From contig JACPKQ010000014.1 in assembly GCA_016186995.1 (NCBI GenBank), positions 15,751-42,990 on the forward strand: DNA of 27,240 nt, written 5' to 3'. A program made the translations under genes and the position numbers. A model generated the notes under the pieces. That model saw only the letters and a list, made by a program, of their open reading frames with translations, made no database searches and was not told the origin of the DNA. This DNA is from Deltaproteobacteria bacterium. Its GTDB lineage: Bacteria; Bdellovibrionota; JACOXK01. Numbering within the stretch: position 1 is the stretch's first letter; every line of letters starts with the position of its first letter. Of the stretch, positions 1 to 7,083 are shown piece after piece.

Positions 1-613
1 GAACACCAATGAGTTTTGGATATTTTACTTCAAATTGAGAGCCCGCCATCACTTCAGCCGCATCAGCGCCACCAACACCCACCGCAAGCATGCAAAGCCC
101 ACTTGCATTTGGCGTGTGAGAATCTGTTCCAATCACAAACCCGCCAGGAAAGGCATAGTTTTCAAGAAAGACTTGATGGATAATCCCGCTTCCAGGACCC
201 CAGAAACCAATCCCGTATTTTTGAGAGGCTGATTTTAGAAAATCATAAACTTCTTTATTAGAATGAATAGCATTTTGAATGTCTTTTTGAGCACCTGAGT
301 GCGCTTGAATAAGATGATCACAATGAACGGTTGATTTAACCGCTACTTTTTTTCTTCCTGATTGCATAAATTGAAGAATGGCCATTTGTGCTGTTGCATC
401 TTGCATGCACACGCGATCAGGTTGAATTTGTAAAATACTTTCAGAAGGTTTTAATTCTTGATTTTCTGGATCTTGTAAATGTCCAAAAAGAATTTTTTCT
501 GTCAATGTAAAAGGGCGATGAAGCTTTTTTTTAAGAAGGCTCAAGTTTTTTCTTGTTTTTTCATAAACTTGTTTAACCATTTCTGGCGTTGTTGCTAATG
601 GATCATTTTTCAT
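1..613 (-). CDS. acn: Aconitate hydratase, mitochondrial type (5' part only)
   Basis: The minus strand reads 204 codons from the ATG at 613 to the window edge, so only the N-terminal quarter or so of a roughly 750-residue protein is present. The translation contains the aconitase signatures [29 protein letters not shown] and [12 protein letters not shown] followed by VGVGGADA. The VHCDHLIQ version is typical of the mitochondrial-type branch. The enzyme interconverts citrate and isocitrate in the TCA cycle. The cysteines that ligate the 4Fe-4S cluster lie further downstream, outside the window. No strong Shine-Dalgarno sequence precedes the ATG. The gene starts 47 bases after the alpha-oxoamine synthase stop on the same strand, so the two may be co-transcribed. 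Family assignment is firm; completeness cannot be judged. Confidence 0.93.
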   Translation of the reverse strand, partial: MKNDPLATTPEMVKQVYEKTRKNLSLLKKKLHRPFTLTEKILFGHLQDPENQELKPSESILQIQPDRVCMQDATAQMAILQFMQSGRKKVAVKSTVHCDHLIQAHSGAQKDIQNAIHSNKEVYDFLKSASQKYGIGFWGPGSGIIHQVFLENYAFPGGFVIGTDSHTPNASGLCMLAVGVGGADAAEVMAGSQFEVKYPKLIGV

Positions 614-660
614 TTCGTTTCAGCCTAACAAATTTTTATTTTGAGAACAAGCTCTTCAAT

Positions 661-1845
661 TTAAATAATTTGAAGTTCTTTGCCGACTTGTTCAAGAATG
701 AGAAGAGCATCATCAAGATCTTTTTGTGTGTGAGAAGCCATGTAAGATGTCCGAATAAGTGCACCATCTTTAGGAACGGCAGGATGAAGAACTGGGTTTG
801 TAAATAAACCACGTTCGACAAGTGTCATTCCAAAAATAATGGTTTGAAGATAGTTCCCTATATTAATAGGTATAATAGGGGTTGTACTTGGAGATGTATT
901 AAATCCAAGTGTGTTTAATTTTTCTCTCATGTAGTTTGCATTATTCCATAGCTTTTCAACATGCCAGGGTTCGTTTTCCATAATAGTTAAAACTTCAAGA
1001 ACTGCAGCAGTAGAGGCAGGGGGTAAGCTTGCAGAAAAAATCATAGAACGTGATTTGTGTTTGACCCATTCAATGACGGAAGCTGTTGAAGCAATAAAAC
1101 CACCAATAGAAGAAAATGTTTTGCTAAAAGTGCCCATGACAACATCAAACTTTCTTCCAAAATGTTCTTGGCTACCACGTCCTGTTTTTCCCAAAAGTCC
1201 AAAAGCATGAGCATCATCAACATAAAGTCGTGCACTGTATTTTTTTGCTAGATCGTGAATTTTATCAAGTGGAGCAATATCCCCGGTCATACTGTAAACG
1301 CTGTCTATTACAATAAGTTTTGGGGTACCTTCGTAAAGTTTCAATTTATCTTCAAGATCTTTTAGGTTGTTATGTTCAAAAATAACTGTTTTTCCTTGGG
1401 CAAGCCTGCAACCTTCAACAATACTTGCGTGATTATCACCATCACTCAAAACGATTTCACCTTCGCCGACTAAGCAGGAAATACTTCCTAAATTTGTTTG
1501 AAATCCGGTTGCATAAACAAGAGCTGCTTCATGACCTGTGAAAGCAGCCAAACGCGTTTCAAGTTCTTCATGAAGTTTTAAAGTACCATTTAAAAAACGT
1601 GAGCCAGTGCACCCAACCCCATATTGAGCAAGAGCATCTTGAGCGGCTTTCACAACGCGGGGATCATGGGTAAGGCCTAGGTAATTATTTGAACCGATCA
1701 TGATGGTTTCTTTACCGTTAATCACGACACGAGTTCCTTCGGATTGTTCTATGGCTCGAAAGTAAGGGTAGATACCGGCTTCCCTGGCCATCTTAGCCTC
1801 TTGAAAGGTAGAGCACTTTTTTAAGATGTCAGCCTTCATAAACAT
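661..1845 (-). CDS. Alpha-oxoamine synthase, serine palmitoyltransferase-like
   Basis: This 394-residue fold-type I PLP enzyme condenses an amino acid with an acyl-CoA and releases CO2. Seen motifs are GSNNYLGLTHDP (51-62), GCTGSRFLNGT (78-88), the cofactor-stacking H139 in DNHASIVEGC, D210/H213 in VDDAHAFGLLG and the PLP lysine K242 in GTFSKTFSSIGGF. Family members are BioF, Kbl, ALAS, CqsA and SPT. The TFSK lysine context and the TIMIGSNNYLGL segment look more like serine palmitoyltransferase than BioF or Kbl (usually TLGK), but the substrate cannot be proven from sequence. No biotin, threonine-degradation or sphingolipid partner gene is in the window. The start may be ATG 1845 or the ATG two codons on at 1839; neither has a clear SD. 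ATG 1845 lies inside the inverted repeat at 1843-1862. Aconitase follows 47 bases downstream. Confidence 0.85.
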   Translation of the reverse strand: MFMKADILKKCSTFQEAKMAREAGIYPYFRAIEQSEGTRVVINGKETIMIGSNNYLGLTHDPRVVKAAQDALAQYGVGCTGSRFLNGTLKLHEELETRLAAFTGHEAALVYATGFQTNLGSISCLVGEGEIVLSDGDNHASIVEGCRLAQGKTVIFEHNNLKDLEDKLKLYEGTPKLIVIDSVYSMTGDIAPLDKIHDLAKKYSARLYVDDAHAFGLLGKTGRGSQEHFGRKFDVVMGTFSKTFSSIGGFIASTASVIEWVKHKSRSMIFSASLPPASTAAVLEVLTIMENEPWHVEKLWNNANYMREKLNTLGFNTSPSTTPIIPINIGNYLQTIIFGMTLVERGLFTNPVLHPAVPKDGALIRTSYMASHTQKDLDDALLILEQVGKELQII

Positions 1846-1862
1846 TACAAGTTACTGTAATG
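1843..1862. repeat. Perfect inverted repeat at the oxoamine-synthase start
   Basis: CATTACA (1843-1849) and TGTAATG (1856-1862) are perfect 7-base inverted arms around a 6-base spacer. They overlap the first possible start codon of the minus-strand alpha-oxoamine synthase and lie in the divergent region shared with tsaE. The symmetry and size suit a dimeric repressor operator, or a 5' hairpin in the minus-strand mRNA. No regulator is identified. Confidence 0.4.
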
Positions 1863-1883
1863 ACACGCTTAGTCAACGTTAAA

Positions 1884-1912
1884 TTGACGATTATTGAAGG
1901 ATGGGATAAATA
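1884..1912 (+). promoter_or_regulatory. Candidate sigma70-type promoter for tsaE
   Basis: TTGACG at 1884-1889 is a 5/6 match to the -35 consensus. The -10 is less certain: GATAAA (1905-1910, spacer 15) or TAAATA (1907-1912, spacer 17). Either places the transcript start within a few bases of the tsaE GTG at 1919, implying a leaderless or very short-leader mRNA. A small inverted repeat, GTCAA/TTGAC, overlaps the -35 at 1872-1888. Confidence 0.4.
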
Positions 1913-1918
1913 TATTTT

Positions 1919-2386
1919 GTGCTTACTTTAAAAGATATAAATATTAATCAATTAGATAGCTTATCTCATAATCTTCACAAAATACTTGAACCTTCTGATA
2001 TTTTAGGGCTTGTGGGCGAACTGGGTGCTGGTAAGACAACATTTGTTAAAAAATTAGCACGTTGTTATGGAGTCAATTCGGAAGATGTTGTAAGCCCTAC
2101 ATTTGTGCTTCTTCAAACCTATGAAGGAGGGAGACGTTTGCATCATTGGGATTTGTATCGGTTGGAGAGTGAACAAGAGCTTTTACCTCTTGATTATGAA
2201 GAGACTTTTTTTAGCGATGATATTTGTTTTATTGAATGGTTCGATAAACTTAAAAACTTAAAGCCCCAAGAATTTTTAGAAATTCATTTTAAGTTCACAT
2301 CTGAAACACAAAGAGATATTTCTTTTTTTGGAGAAGGGAAAAGAGGAAAAGCTCTTGTTCAGAAGCTAAAACAGATGTATCAATAA
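1919..2386 (+). CDS. tsaE: tRNA threonylcarbamoyladenosine biosynthesis ATPase TsaE
   Basis: The 155-residue product is the usual size for TsaE (YjeE), the P-loop ATPase that works with TsaB, TsaD and Sua5/TsaC to make t6A37 on ANN-decoding tRNAs. Walker A GELGAGKTT is at residues 33-41. It is followed by the family block SPTFVLLQTYEG and the HHWDLYRL motif, with FIEW further on as in other TsaE proteins. The start is GTG at 1919. An AAGGATGGG stretch upstream is too far away for optimal SD spacing. A Sua5-family gene is at 14873 in the same window; tsaB and tsaD are not seen. lysC begins 8 bases after the stop, so the two are probably co-transcribed. Confidence 0.95.
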   Translation: MLTLKDININQLDSLSHNLHKILEPSDILGLVGELGAGKTTFVKKLARCYGVNSEDVVSPTFVLLQTYEGGRRLHHWDLYRLESEQELLPLDYEETFFSDDICFIEWFDKLKNLKPQEFLEIHFKFTSETQRDISFFGEGKRGKALVQKLKQMYQ

Positions 2387-2394
2387 TTGAATCC

Positions 2395-3615
2395 ATGGAA
2401 AATATTCTTGTCCAAAAATATGGTGGTACGTCAATGGGAAGTATCGAAAAAATTCGCCATATTGCTGAAATGATTATTTCTTTTAAAAAACAAAATGAAC
2501 ATATGGTGGTTGTTGTTTCTGCTATGGCAGGAGAAACAGACCGTCTCATTGCTCTTACAAAAAGTATTACTGAAATGCCAGCTCTTAAAGAATATGATTC
2601 TATTTTTGCAACAGGAGAGCAAGTAAGTGCTGCTTTACTTGCAATGACACTTCAATCGATGAGATACAATGCAGAATCTTATTTAGGGTTTCAAGTGGGG
2701 ATTCGAACAGATGCAGCTCACTCCAAAGCAAAAATACTCAGTATTGATACCCAAAAAATTTACACAGAACTGGATAAAGGAAAAATTGTTATTATCGGAG
2801 GATGTCAGGGAATCAGCCCAGAAGGTAACATTACAACTTTGGGACGAGGAGGTTCTGATTTAACAGCGGTGGCTGTTGCAGCAGCCTTGGGTGCAAAGGC
2901 TTGTGAAATTTATACTGATGTTTCAGGTATTTTTACAGCAGATCCACGAATTTGTTCTGATGCACGGAAAATTGAAAAAATATCTTATGAGGAAATGCTT
3001 GAAATGGCTTCGACAGGAGCCAAGGTTTTAGAAAGACGTTCTGTTGCCTGTGCGATGAATCATAGTGTTCGTCTTTATGTTCGTTCCAGTTTTGAACAAG
3101 GCCAAGGTACTTTAGTGTGCGAGGAGGATCCAACAATGGAGAATATTTTAGTTTCAGGTATTACACATGATAAAAAAGAATCTCGAATTTCTGTTCGAGG
3201 TGATTTGGGTGTCAAGGGTGGCGTAGCCAATCTTTTTTCACATATTGCGGATAAAAATATTGTTGTCGATATGATTGTTCAAAATATTCCTGATGAAGAG
3301 GCTAAATCTTCTATTTCTTTTACAGTGCCTAAAGAAGATCGGATTCAAGCAGTACAAATTGTAAAAGATCTTTATAAAGATGCTCATGTTACATGGAACG
3401 ATAGCATTTCAAAAATTTCTATTATAGGTGCAGGTATGAGAACGCATGCGGGTGTTGCAGCAACAATGTTTGATATTTTGGCTAAAGAAAATATAGATAT
3501 TAAAATGATTTCGACTTCTGAGATTAAGGTGTCTTGTGTTATAGAAGAAAAATATACAGAGCTTGCGGTGAGGCTTTTACACGAAGGTTTTCAGTTAGCA
3601 AAGAAGAAGAGTTAA
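2395..3615 (+). CDS. lysC: Aspartate kinase
   Basis: This 406-residue monofunctional aspartokinase phosphorylates aspartate, the first step to lysine, threonine, methionine and diaminopimelate. The kinase domain (about 1-240) shows QKYGGTSMGS near the N-terminus, FATGEQ (71-76), TTLGRGGSDLTA (147-158) and YTDVSGIFTADPR (173-185). Two C-terminal ACT domains (about 263-330 and 340-406) are the usual sites of feedback inhibition by lysine and/or threonine. Length fits the monofunctional class; no homoserine dehydrogenase domain is fused. The start is the ATG 8 bases after the tsaE stop, with only a weak ribosome binding site, which suits translational coupling. No lysine riboswitch is visible upstream. 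A tRNA-Thr follows 11 bases after the stop. Confidence 0.96.
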   Translation: MENILVQKYGGTSMGSIEKIRHIAEMIISFKKQNEHMVVVVSAMAGETDRLIALTKSITEMPALKEYDSIFATGEQVSAALLAMTLQSMRYNAESYLGFQVGIRTDAAHSKAKILSIDTQKIYTELDKGKIVIIGGCQGISPEGNITTLGRGGSDLTAVAVAAALGAKACEIYTDVSGIFTADPRICSDARKIEKISYEEMLEMASTGAKVLERRSVACAMNHSVRLYVRSSFEQGQGTLVCEEDPTMENILVSGITHDKKESRISVRGDLGVKGGVANLFSHIADKNIVVDMIVQNIPDEEAKSSISFTVPKEDRIQAVQIVKDLYKDAHVTWNDSISKISIIGAGMRTHAGVAATMFDILAKENIDIKMISTSEIKVSCVIEEKYTELAVRLLHEGFQLAKKKS

Positions 3616-3626
3616 ATAATGAACCT

Positions 3627-3699
3627 GCCGACGTAGCTCAGTTGGTAGAGCAGCTCATTCGTAATGAGCAGGTCGTGGGTTCGACTCCCATCGTCGGCT
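3627..3699 (+). tRNA. tRNA-Thr (anticodon CGU)
   Basis: A complete cloverleaf is visible. The acceptor GCCGACG (3627-3633) pairs perfectly with CGTCGGC (3692-3698). The D-arm is GCTC/GAGC. The anticodon stem GCTCA/TGAGC encloses the loop TTCGTAA, with anticodon CGT at 3660-3662. The T-arm is GTGGG TTCGACT CCCAT. Discriminator base is T (3699) and CCA is not encoded. CGU reads the threonine codon ACG. The gene sits between lysC and grxD on the same strand, 17 bases before the grxD ATG. Confidence 0.97.
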
Positions 3700-3716
3700 T
3701 TTAAAAAGGAGGTTTT

Positions 3717-4034
3717 ATGGCATTGAATGTAGAACAAAAAATCAAAGAAACATTGGAAAAAAACCCTGTTGTTCTCTATATGAAAGGCACAGCAGAGGCT
3801 CCACAATGTGGTTTTTCAATGGCAACAGTGCAGGTTCTCAAGCAATACGGGATGTCTTTTAAAACTATAAATGTTTTAGAGGATCATGAGATCAGAGAAG
3901 GTATTAAAAAGTTTTCTAACTGGCCTACCATTCCACAACTTTATGTAAAGGGTAAGTTTATTGGTGGCTGTGATATTGTGACAGAACTCCATGAAAATGG
4001 TGAGTTAGAACAAATACTTAAGAGCAAAGCCTAA
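3717..4034 (+). CDS. grxD: Monothiol glutaredoxin, Grx4/GrxD family
   Basis: The 105-residue single-domain protein has the monothiol active site CGFS at residues 31-34, the upstream YMKGT lysine and the glutathione-binding blocks WPTIPQLYV and GGCDIV. Family members bind a glutathione-ligated 2Fe-2S cluster and transfer it, usually together with BolA-like proteins. A strong ribosome binding site (AAGGAGG) lies 5 bases before the ATG. Its convergent neighbour 10 bases away is a BolA-family gene, which supports the Grx-BolA partnership. It starts 17 bases after tRNA-Thr and may be transcribed with it. Confidence 0.96.
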   Translation: MALNVEQKIKETLEKNPVVLYMKGTAEAPQCGFSMATVQVLKQYGMSFKTINVLEDHEIREGIKKFSNWPTIPQLYVKGKFIGGCDIVTELHENGELEQILKSKA

Positions 4035-4043
4035 AAAAGAAAA

Positions 4044-4295
4044 TTAATGAGCTTTTCGAGCCCATTGCTCTGGTGTCAGAGTTTTCAAAGAAAAGGCATG
4101 TACCTTATCTTTGAGGGCTTCATTTAATGGCTCATACACAAGTTGGTGTTGTTCTAAAAGTGATTTTCCTTCAAACTCTTTTGAAATAACAGTCGCTTGA
4201 AAGTGGTTGTTATCGCCCATGGTATCCTCAACATGAACTTCAGCATCAGGAAGTTTTGAAAGAATGGCGTTTTTAATAAGGTCGGTTTTTTCCAT
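4044..4295 (-). CDS. BolA family protein
   Basis: The 83-residue product begins MEKTDLIKNAIL and has the BolA fold pattern: a central NNHFQATVIS strand and a later LLEQHQLVYEPLNE helix with the conserved histidine, then VHAFSLKTLTPEQW. BolA proteins form 2Fe-2S heterodimers with CGFS glutaredoxins, and the convergent grxD ends 10 bases away. The in-frame ATG at 4316 would add seven residues (MYGVYHI) that do not belong to the family alignment, so ATG 4295 is preferred. Neither start has a clear SD. Which BolA subgroup it belongs to (BolA, IbaG or BolA2-like) was not resolved. Confidence 0.9.
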   Translation of the reverse strand: MEKTDLIKNAILSKLPDAEVHVEDTMGDNNHFQATVISKEFEGKSLLEQHQLVYEPLNEALKDKVHAFSLKTLTPEQWARKAH

Positions 4296-4336
4296 AATGT
4301 GATATACACCATACACTTAAAAATTTTGCAATCATT

Positions 4337-5275
4337 ATGAACTTAATAGAAGAAATAAAAAAACTAAAAAAACAGCGTCATGCTGTCATTCTTGCGCATT
4401 ATTATCAAGAGTCAGAGATTCAAGACATTGCTGATTTTTTGGGGGATAGTTTAGCGTTAGCGGTAGCTGCACAAAAGTGTACACAAGATGTCATTCTTTT
4501 TGCAGGTGTACATTTTATGGCTGAAACAGCTAAAATTTTAAATCCGACAAAAACAGTTGTGATCCCTTCGATGAATGCGGGGTGTTCTTTAGCAGATTCT
4601 TGTCCAGCACCCGAGTTTGAAAAGTTCTTAAAAAATTATCCTGATTATGAAGTTGTTTCTTACATTAATTGTACAGCAGCTACAAAAGCTTTAAGCACTG
4701 TTATTTGTACTTCAAGTAATGCTGAGAAAGTTATTAATACAATTACCAAAGATAAAAAAATTGTTTTTGCTCCAGATTATAATTTAGGACGATTCCTCAT
4801 TAAAAAAACAGGGCGTGATATGGTGCTTTGGAAGGGTACTTGTGTAGTACACATTACTTTTTCTTTGAAAGAAATTCAAAAATTAAAATTAGAATCGCCT
4901 CAAGCAGAAATCATTGCTCATCCTGAGTGCGAAGAAACAGTCCTTTCTGTAGCTGATTTTATTGGTTCTACAACAAAGCTGATTCACTATGCAACTGAGT
5001 CTTCTCACAAGAAGTTTATTGTTGTGACAGAACCTGGTGTGATTCATCAGATGAAAAAGATCAATCCAGATAATGAATATATTCCAGCACCCAATGATTC
5101 GGGGTGTGCTTGTAATTTATGCCCTTATATGAAGGAAAATACCCTTGAAAAGGTGTATCTAGCTTTAAGAGATTTGAAACCAGAAATAACCTTAGAGCCA
5201 GATCTTATTGAAAGCTCACGAAAACCTTTGCAAAGAATGTTAGAAATCTCTGGTGCAGGGACACTACCTTCATGA
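4337..5275 (+). CDS. nadA: Quinolinate synthase NadA
   Basis: NadA condenses iminoaspartate with dihydroxyacetone phosphate to make quinolinate for de novo NAD synthesis, using a 4Fe-4S cluster. The 312-residue protein matches the short form of the family. Motifs seen are HYYQ (21-24) with DFLGDSLAL, SMNAGCSLAD with C83, INCTAATKAL, APDYNLGRF, GTCVVH with C169, AHPEC, GSTTKLI and the C-terminal CACNLCPYM block (C257, C259, C262). C83, C169 and one of the last group are the likely cluster ligands. No nadB or nadC lies beside it, so the partners are elsewhere. The gene is divergent from the BolA-family gene. No strong SD is seen before the ATG. Confidence 0.96.
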   Translation: MNLIEEIKKLKKQRHAVILAHYYQESEIQDIADFLGDSLALAVAAQKCTQDVILFAGVHFMAETAKILNPTKTVVIPSMNAGCSLADSCPAPEFEKFLKNYPDYEVVSYINCTAATKALSTVICTSSNAEKVINTITKDKKIVFAPDYNLGRFLIKKTGRDMVLWKGTCVVHITFSLKEIQKLKLESPQAEIIAHPECEETVLSVADFIGSTTKLIHYATESSHKKFIVVTEPGVIHQMKKINPDNEYIPAPNDSGCACNLCPYMKENTLEKVYLALRDLKPEITLEPDLIESSRKPLQRMLEISGAGTLPS

Positions 5276-5317
5276 ACCTCGTGATGACGGAAAAATTGAG
5301 TATGTTACAATAAAAAC

Positions 5318-5725
5318 ATGCCTGTCAGTCCTCAGAAAAAAGAACGCCTTAAAGAAAAAATGGAACGCTTGCAGATCTTTGAAAAAGATTTGGAAGAAAA
5401 CTTTATTCGTGCTTCAGGGAGTGGAGGACAAAAGGTCAATAAAACATCTAGTTGTGTATGGTTAAAGCATATTCCTACAGGTCTTGAAATAAAGTGTCAG
5501 CAAACAAGAAGTCAGGCTGATAATCGTTATTTTGCAAGAGCACTTCTTTGTGAAAAGTTTCAAGAGCAATGGCTTCAAGAAAAATCAGAAAAGCAAAAAC
5601 AAATTGAAAAAATAAGACGTCAGAAAAGAAAAAAATCAAAACGCGCTAAAGAAAAAATGCTTGAGAGCAAAAGAAAACAATCTCTTAAAAAGGACCTGCG
5701 TAAAAAGCCTACTTTCGACGATTAA
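5318..5725 (+). CDS. GGQ-domain peptide chain release factor-like protein
   Basis: The 135-residue protein consists of a short helical N-terminus, a class I release-factor catalytic domain with GSGGQ at 34-38 followed by KVNKTSSCVWLKH, and a long lysine/arginine-rich tail (about 85-130). It lacks the stop-codon recognition domains of RF1 and RF2. This layout is that of the ArfB (YaeJ)/MTRFR (C12orf65) type of peptidyl-tRNA hydrolase that rescues stalled ribosomes or released large subunits; the basic tail normally enters the mRNA channel or binds the 50S subunit. Which subgroup it belongs to needs a tree. The ATG at 5318 follows nadA by 42 bases. Full-length RF2 is encoded separately at the right end of the window. 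An accessory, repeat-rich region begins just after the stop. Confidence 0.87.
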   Translation: MPVSPQKKERLKEKMERLQIFEKDLEENFIRASGSGGQKVNKTSSCVWLKHIPTGLEIKCQQTRSQADNRYFARALLCEKFQEQWLQEKSEKQKQIEKIRRQKRKKSKRAKEKMLESKRKQSLKKDLRKKPTFDD

Positions 5726-5766
5726 GAGCTTGTGAAGTTTTCTCAGGCTTAAAAGATTGGTATCAT

Positions 5767-5800
5767 TCCCGTCATGCCCGCGCAGGCGGGCATCCAGAAC
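5767..5800. repeat. REP-like palindromic repeat, copy A
   Basis: ATGCCCGC (5774-5781) and GCGGGCAT (5786-5793) form a perfect 8-base hairpin around GCAG, flanked by CCCGTC on the left and CCAG on the right. It is far more GC-rich than its surroundings. Copy B at 6958-6990 is the same unit in the opposite orientation with one loop change. Such units are common dispersed intergenic repeats. Confidence 0.8.
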
Positions 5801-6023
5801 AATTAAAGTCATGTGGAAAGTCTCTGTGTCCTAGAGAAATATTTTCTATAGCGCCCTCAGAACCCATATTGAATTTAACACGATAGTAATGACCTTCTTC
5901 TTTAGTTGTGGCATCAACGTCATTGCCTTCTTTTCCATGAAGAAGAGCTGTTTTCCTAATTCGGGCTGCTCTTACAATGCATTCACCTTCTCATCTTATG
6001 CTCTCCTCAGTCTGGGTTGACAT
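5772..6023 (-). pseudogene. Probable decayed small gene with an in-frame stop
   Basis: On the minus strand, an ATG at 6023 opens a frame (MSTQTEESIR) that meets TGA at 5993-5991 and then stays open for 72 codons to 5772. The open part contains HGKEGND, EEGHYYRVKFNMGSEGA and LGHRDFPHDFN, which look like protein, but I do not recognise a family. The frame ends inside REP-like copy A, so the last dozen or so codons are repeat sequence and the native C-terminus is missing. No SD precedes the ATG and no other good start lies after the TGA. A nonsense change plus a repeat-mediated truncation is the simplest reading. An alternative is chance: the 72-codon stretch is only moderately unlikely in DNA of this composition. 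The rest of 5726-6173 shows no other gene. Confidence 0.4.
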
Positions 6024-6130
6024 GATGATATGACGGACGGGGAAAAAACCTCAAAGCAGATTCCCATTCTATGCCTTTTTTGGGGCTTGGTCAGGGAAAT
6101 TGAATGAGTGGAAAACAGGTCGTTGATTAT

Positions 6131-6155
6131 GTCATCCCAAGCGTAGCGAGGACTT
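6131..6155. repeat. Imperfect short dispersed repeat (GTCATCCC type)
   Basis: The stretch beginning GTCATCCC (6131-6138) and running through AAGCGTAGCGAGGA resembles the widespread bacterial intergenic motif that starts GTCATCCCGAGCG. It can fold only a weak hairpin here. It lies about 20 bases beyond the 3' end of the DUF4190/GspG-like gene. Only one copy is seen in the window. Confidence 0.4.
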
Positions 6156-6173
6156 AGTAACTATGATCACTCA

Positions 6174-6704
6174 TCACTCCAACAATATATCATCTTCTGT
6201 GCCGTATTTTTTATCTGGACCGAGGCTCCTTAATTCATAAGATTGTTTATCGTCAGCTAGATCATAATAAAAATCGTTTAAGAATGCATCCTGTGGGAAC
6301 AAGGTAAATCCTGCTTTAATGGCTTCCTCCAAAGTTTCTGGATATTTGCCAAATTTCTTTTTGTATAACTCTAACATCCCAGCACTTCGCATTAAAATAT
6401 TTTGATTTAACTCAATTTGAACTTTATTAAAAGGAGTATCCTTTTGAAATCCAAAATAATAAAGCGAGCCATATAATGCTACAGTAAAAACGATACCAAG
6501 GCCGCCCAAAACAATTCCTGCAATTGCCGAGCGCTTACCTCTCAATTTCATATTTTTCGAGAGTTGTACGAGAGCGATGGTGCCTAAAATGATAGCACTG
6601 GCTCCAATACCTACCCCTATTAGGGGAATAAACGAAACTATTCCTAGGATTAAACTACTTAACGCCAATTGGGACTTTGGCCCAGTTTTTTCATGATCTT
6701 CCAT
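6174..6704 (-). CDS. DUF4190 membrane protein with GspG-like C-terminal domain
   Basis: The 176-residue protein has two parts. Residues about 13-90 form a DUF4190-like unit: a hydrophobic helix (LSSLILGIVSFIPLIGVGIG), a loop with the family's RGKRSAIAGIVLGG segment and a second helix ending YYFGF. Residues about 95-176 resemble the C-terminal domain of the type II secretion major pseudopilin GspG, including MLELYKKKFGKYPETLEEA and the closing SLGPDKKYGTEDDI calcium-loop signature. There is no prepilin cleavage motif, so it would be anchored by two membrane helices and not assembled as a pilin. A good SD (AAGGAG) lies 8 bases before the ATG. It stands alone between two inverted REP-like copies. 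Function unknown; the domain calls are by pattern. Confidence 0.8.
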   Translation of the reverse strand: MEDHEKTGPKSQLALSSLILGIVSFIPLIGVGIGASAIILGTIALVQLSKNMKLRGKRSAIAGIVLGGLGIVFTVALYGSLYYFGFQKDTPFNKVQIELNQNILMRSAGMLELYKKKFGKYPETLEEAIKAGFTLFPQDAFLNDFYYDLADDKQSYELRSLGPDKKYGTEDDILLE

Positions 6705-7083
6705 AGTTACAACTCCTTATACTTTAGAAGGTATATAGGCAACGCATAAATCATAATAAGAAAATCTTGTCAAATCACTGAGAAATGAATCACCCTGACT
6801 AAGAGTTCAAAATTATTATTTTTACCAGTTAGATATCAATGGTTCCATCCTCGAAAGGAACATCTCTTACCACTCTACAACGATGCCTAGAGAGATATGA
6901 TTCTCTGAAGGATTTATAGTGAGATACTTTGCCTATATCAACTAGGTAGAGATATCACTGGATGCCCGCCTTCGCGGGCATGACGGGTGTCATTGTCATC
7001 TTGGTATAAAGAACCAACCTTGAGGTTAGAGATCGACGAAAAACTCTGTTTGAACAAATATTGGCATATGTTATGAAGAAGTT
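6705..7083. other. Intergenic region with possible coding remnant
   Basis: This 379-base gap holds the promoter side of the DUF4190/GspG-like gene and REP-like copy B. On the minus strand, 6829-6954 is open for 41 codons with no start codon, including SRHRCRVVRDVPFEDGTIDI, and begins at the edge of copy B. It may be the tail of a truncated gene, but an open stretch of this length is not rare by chance. Nothing else is recognised. Confidence 0.3.
6958..6990. repeat. REP-like palindromic repeat, copy B (inverse of copy A)
   Basis: ATGCCCGC (6962-6969) and GCGGGCAT (6974-6981) pair perfectly around CTTC, preceded by CTGG and followed by GACGGG. Read on the minus strand it is copy A (5767-5800) with a single loop difference. 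The two copies are therefore inverted relative to each other and bracket the decayed gene and the DUF4190/GspG-like gene. Confidence 0.8.

Noticed and set aside
2320-2400. Lysine riboswitch before lysC
   Set aside because: The gap between tsaE and lysC is 8 bases and leaves no room for the roughly 170-base element.
5991-5993. In-frame TGA read as selenocysteine
   Set aside because: No SECIS-like stem follows closely, the residue context is not a redox motif, and the frame runs into a repeat; a nonsense mutation is simpler.
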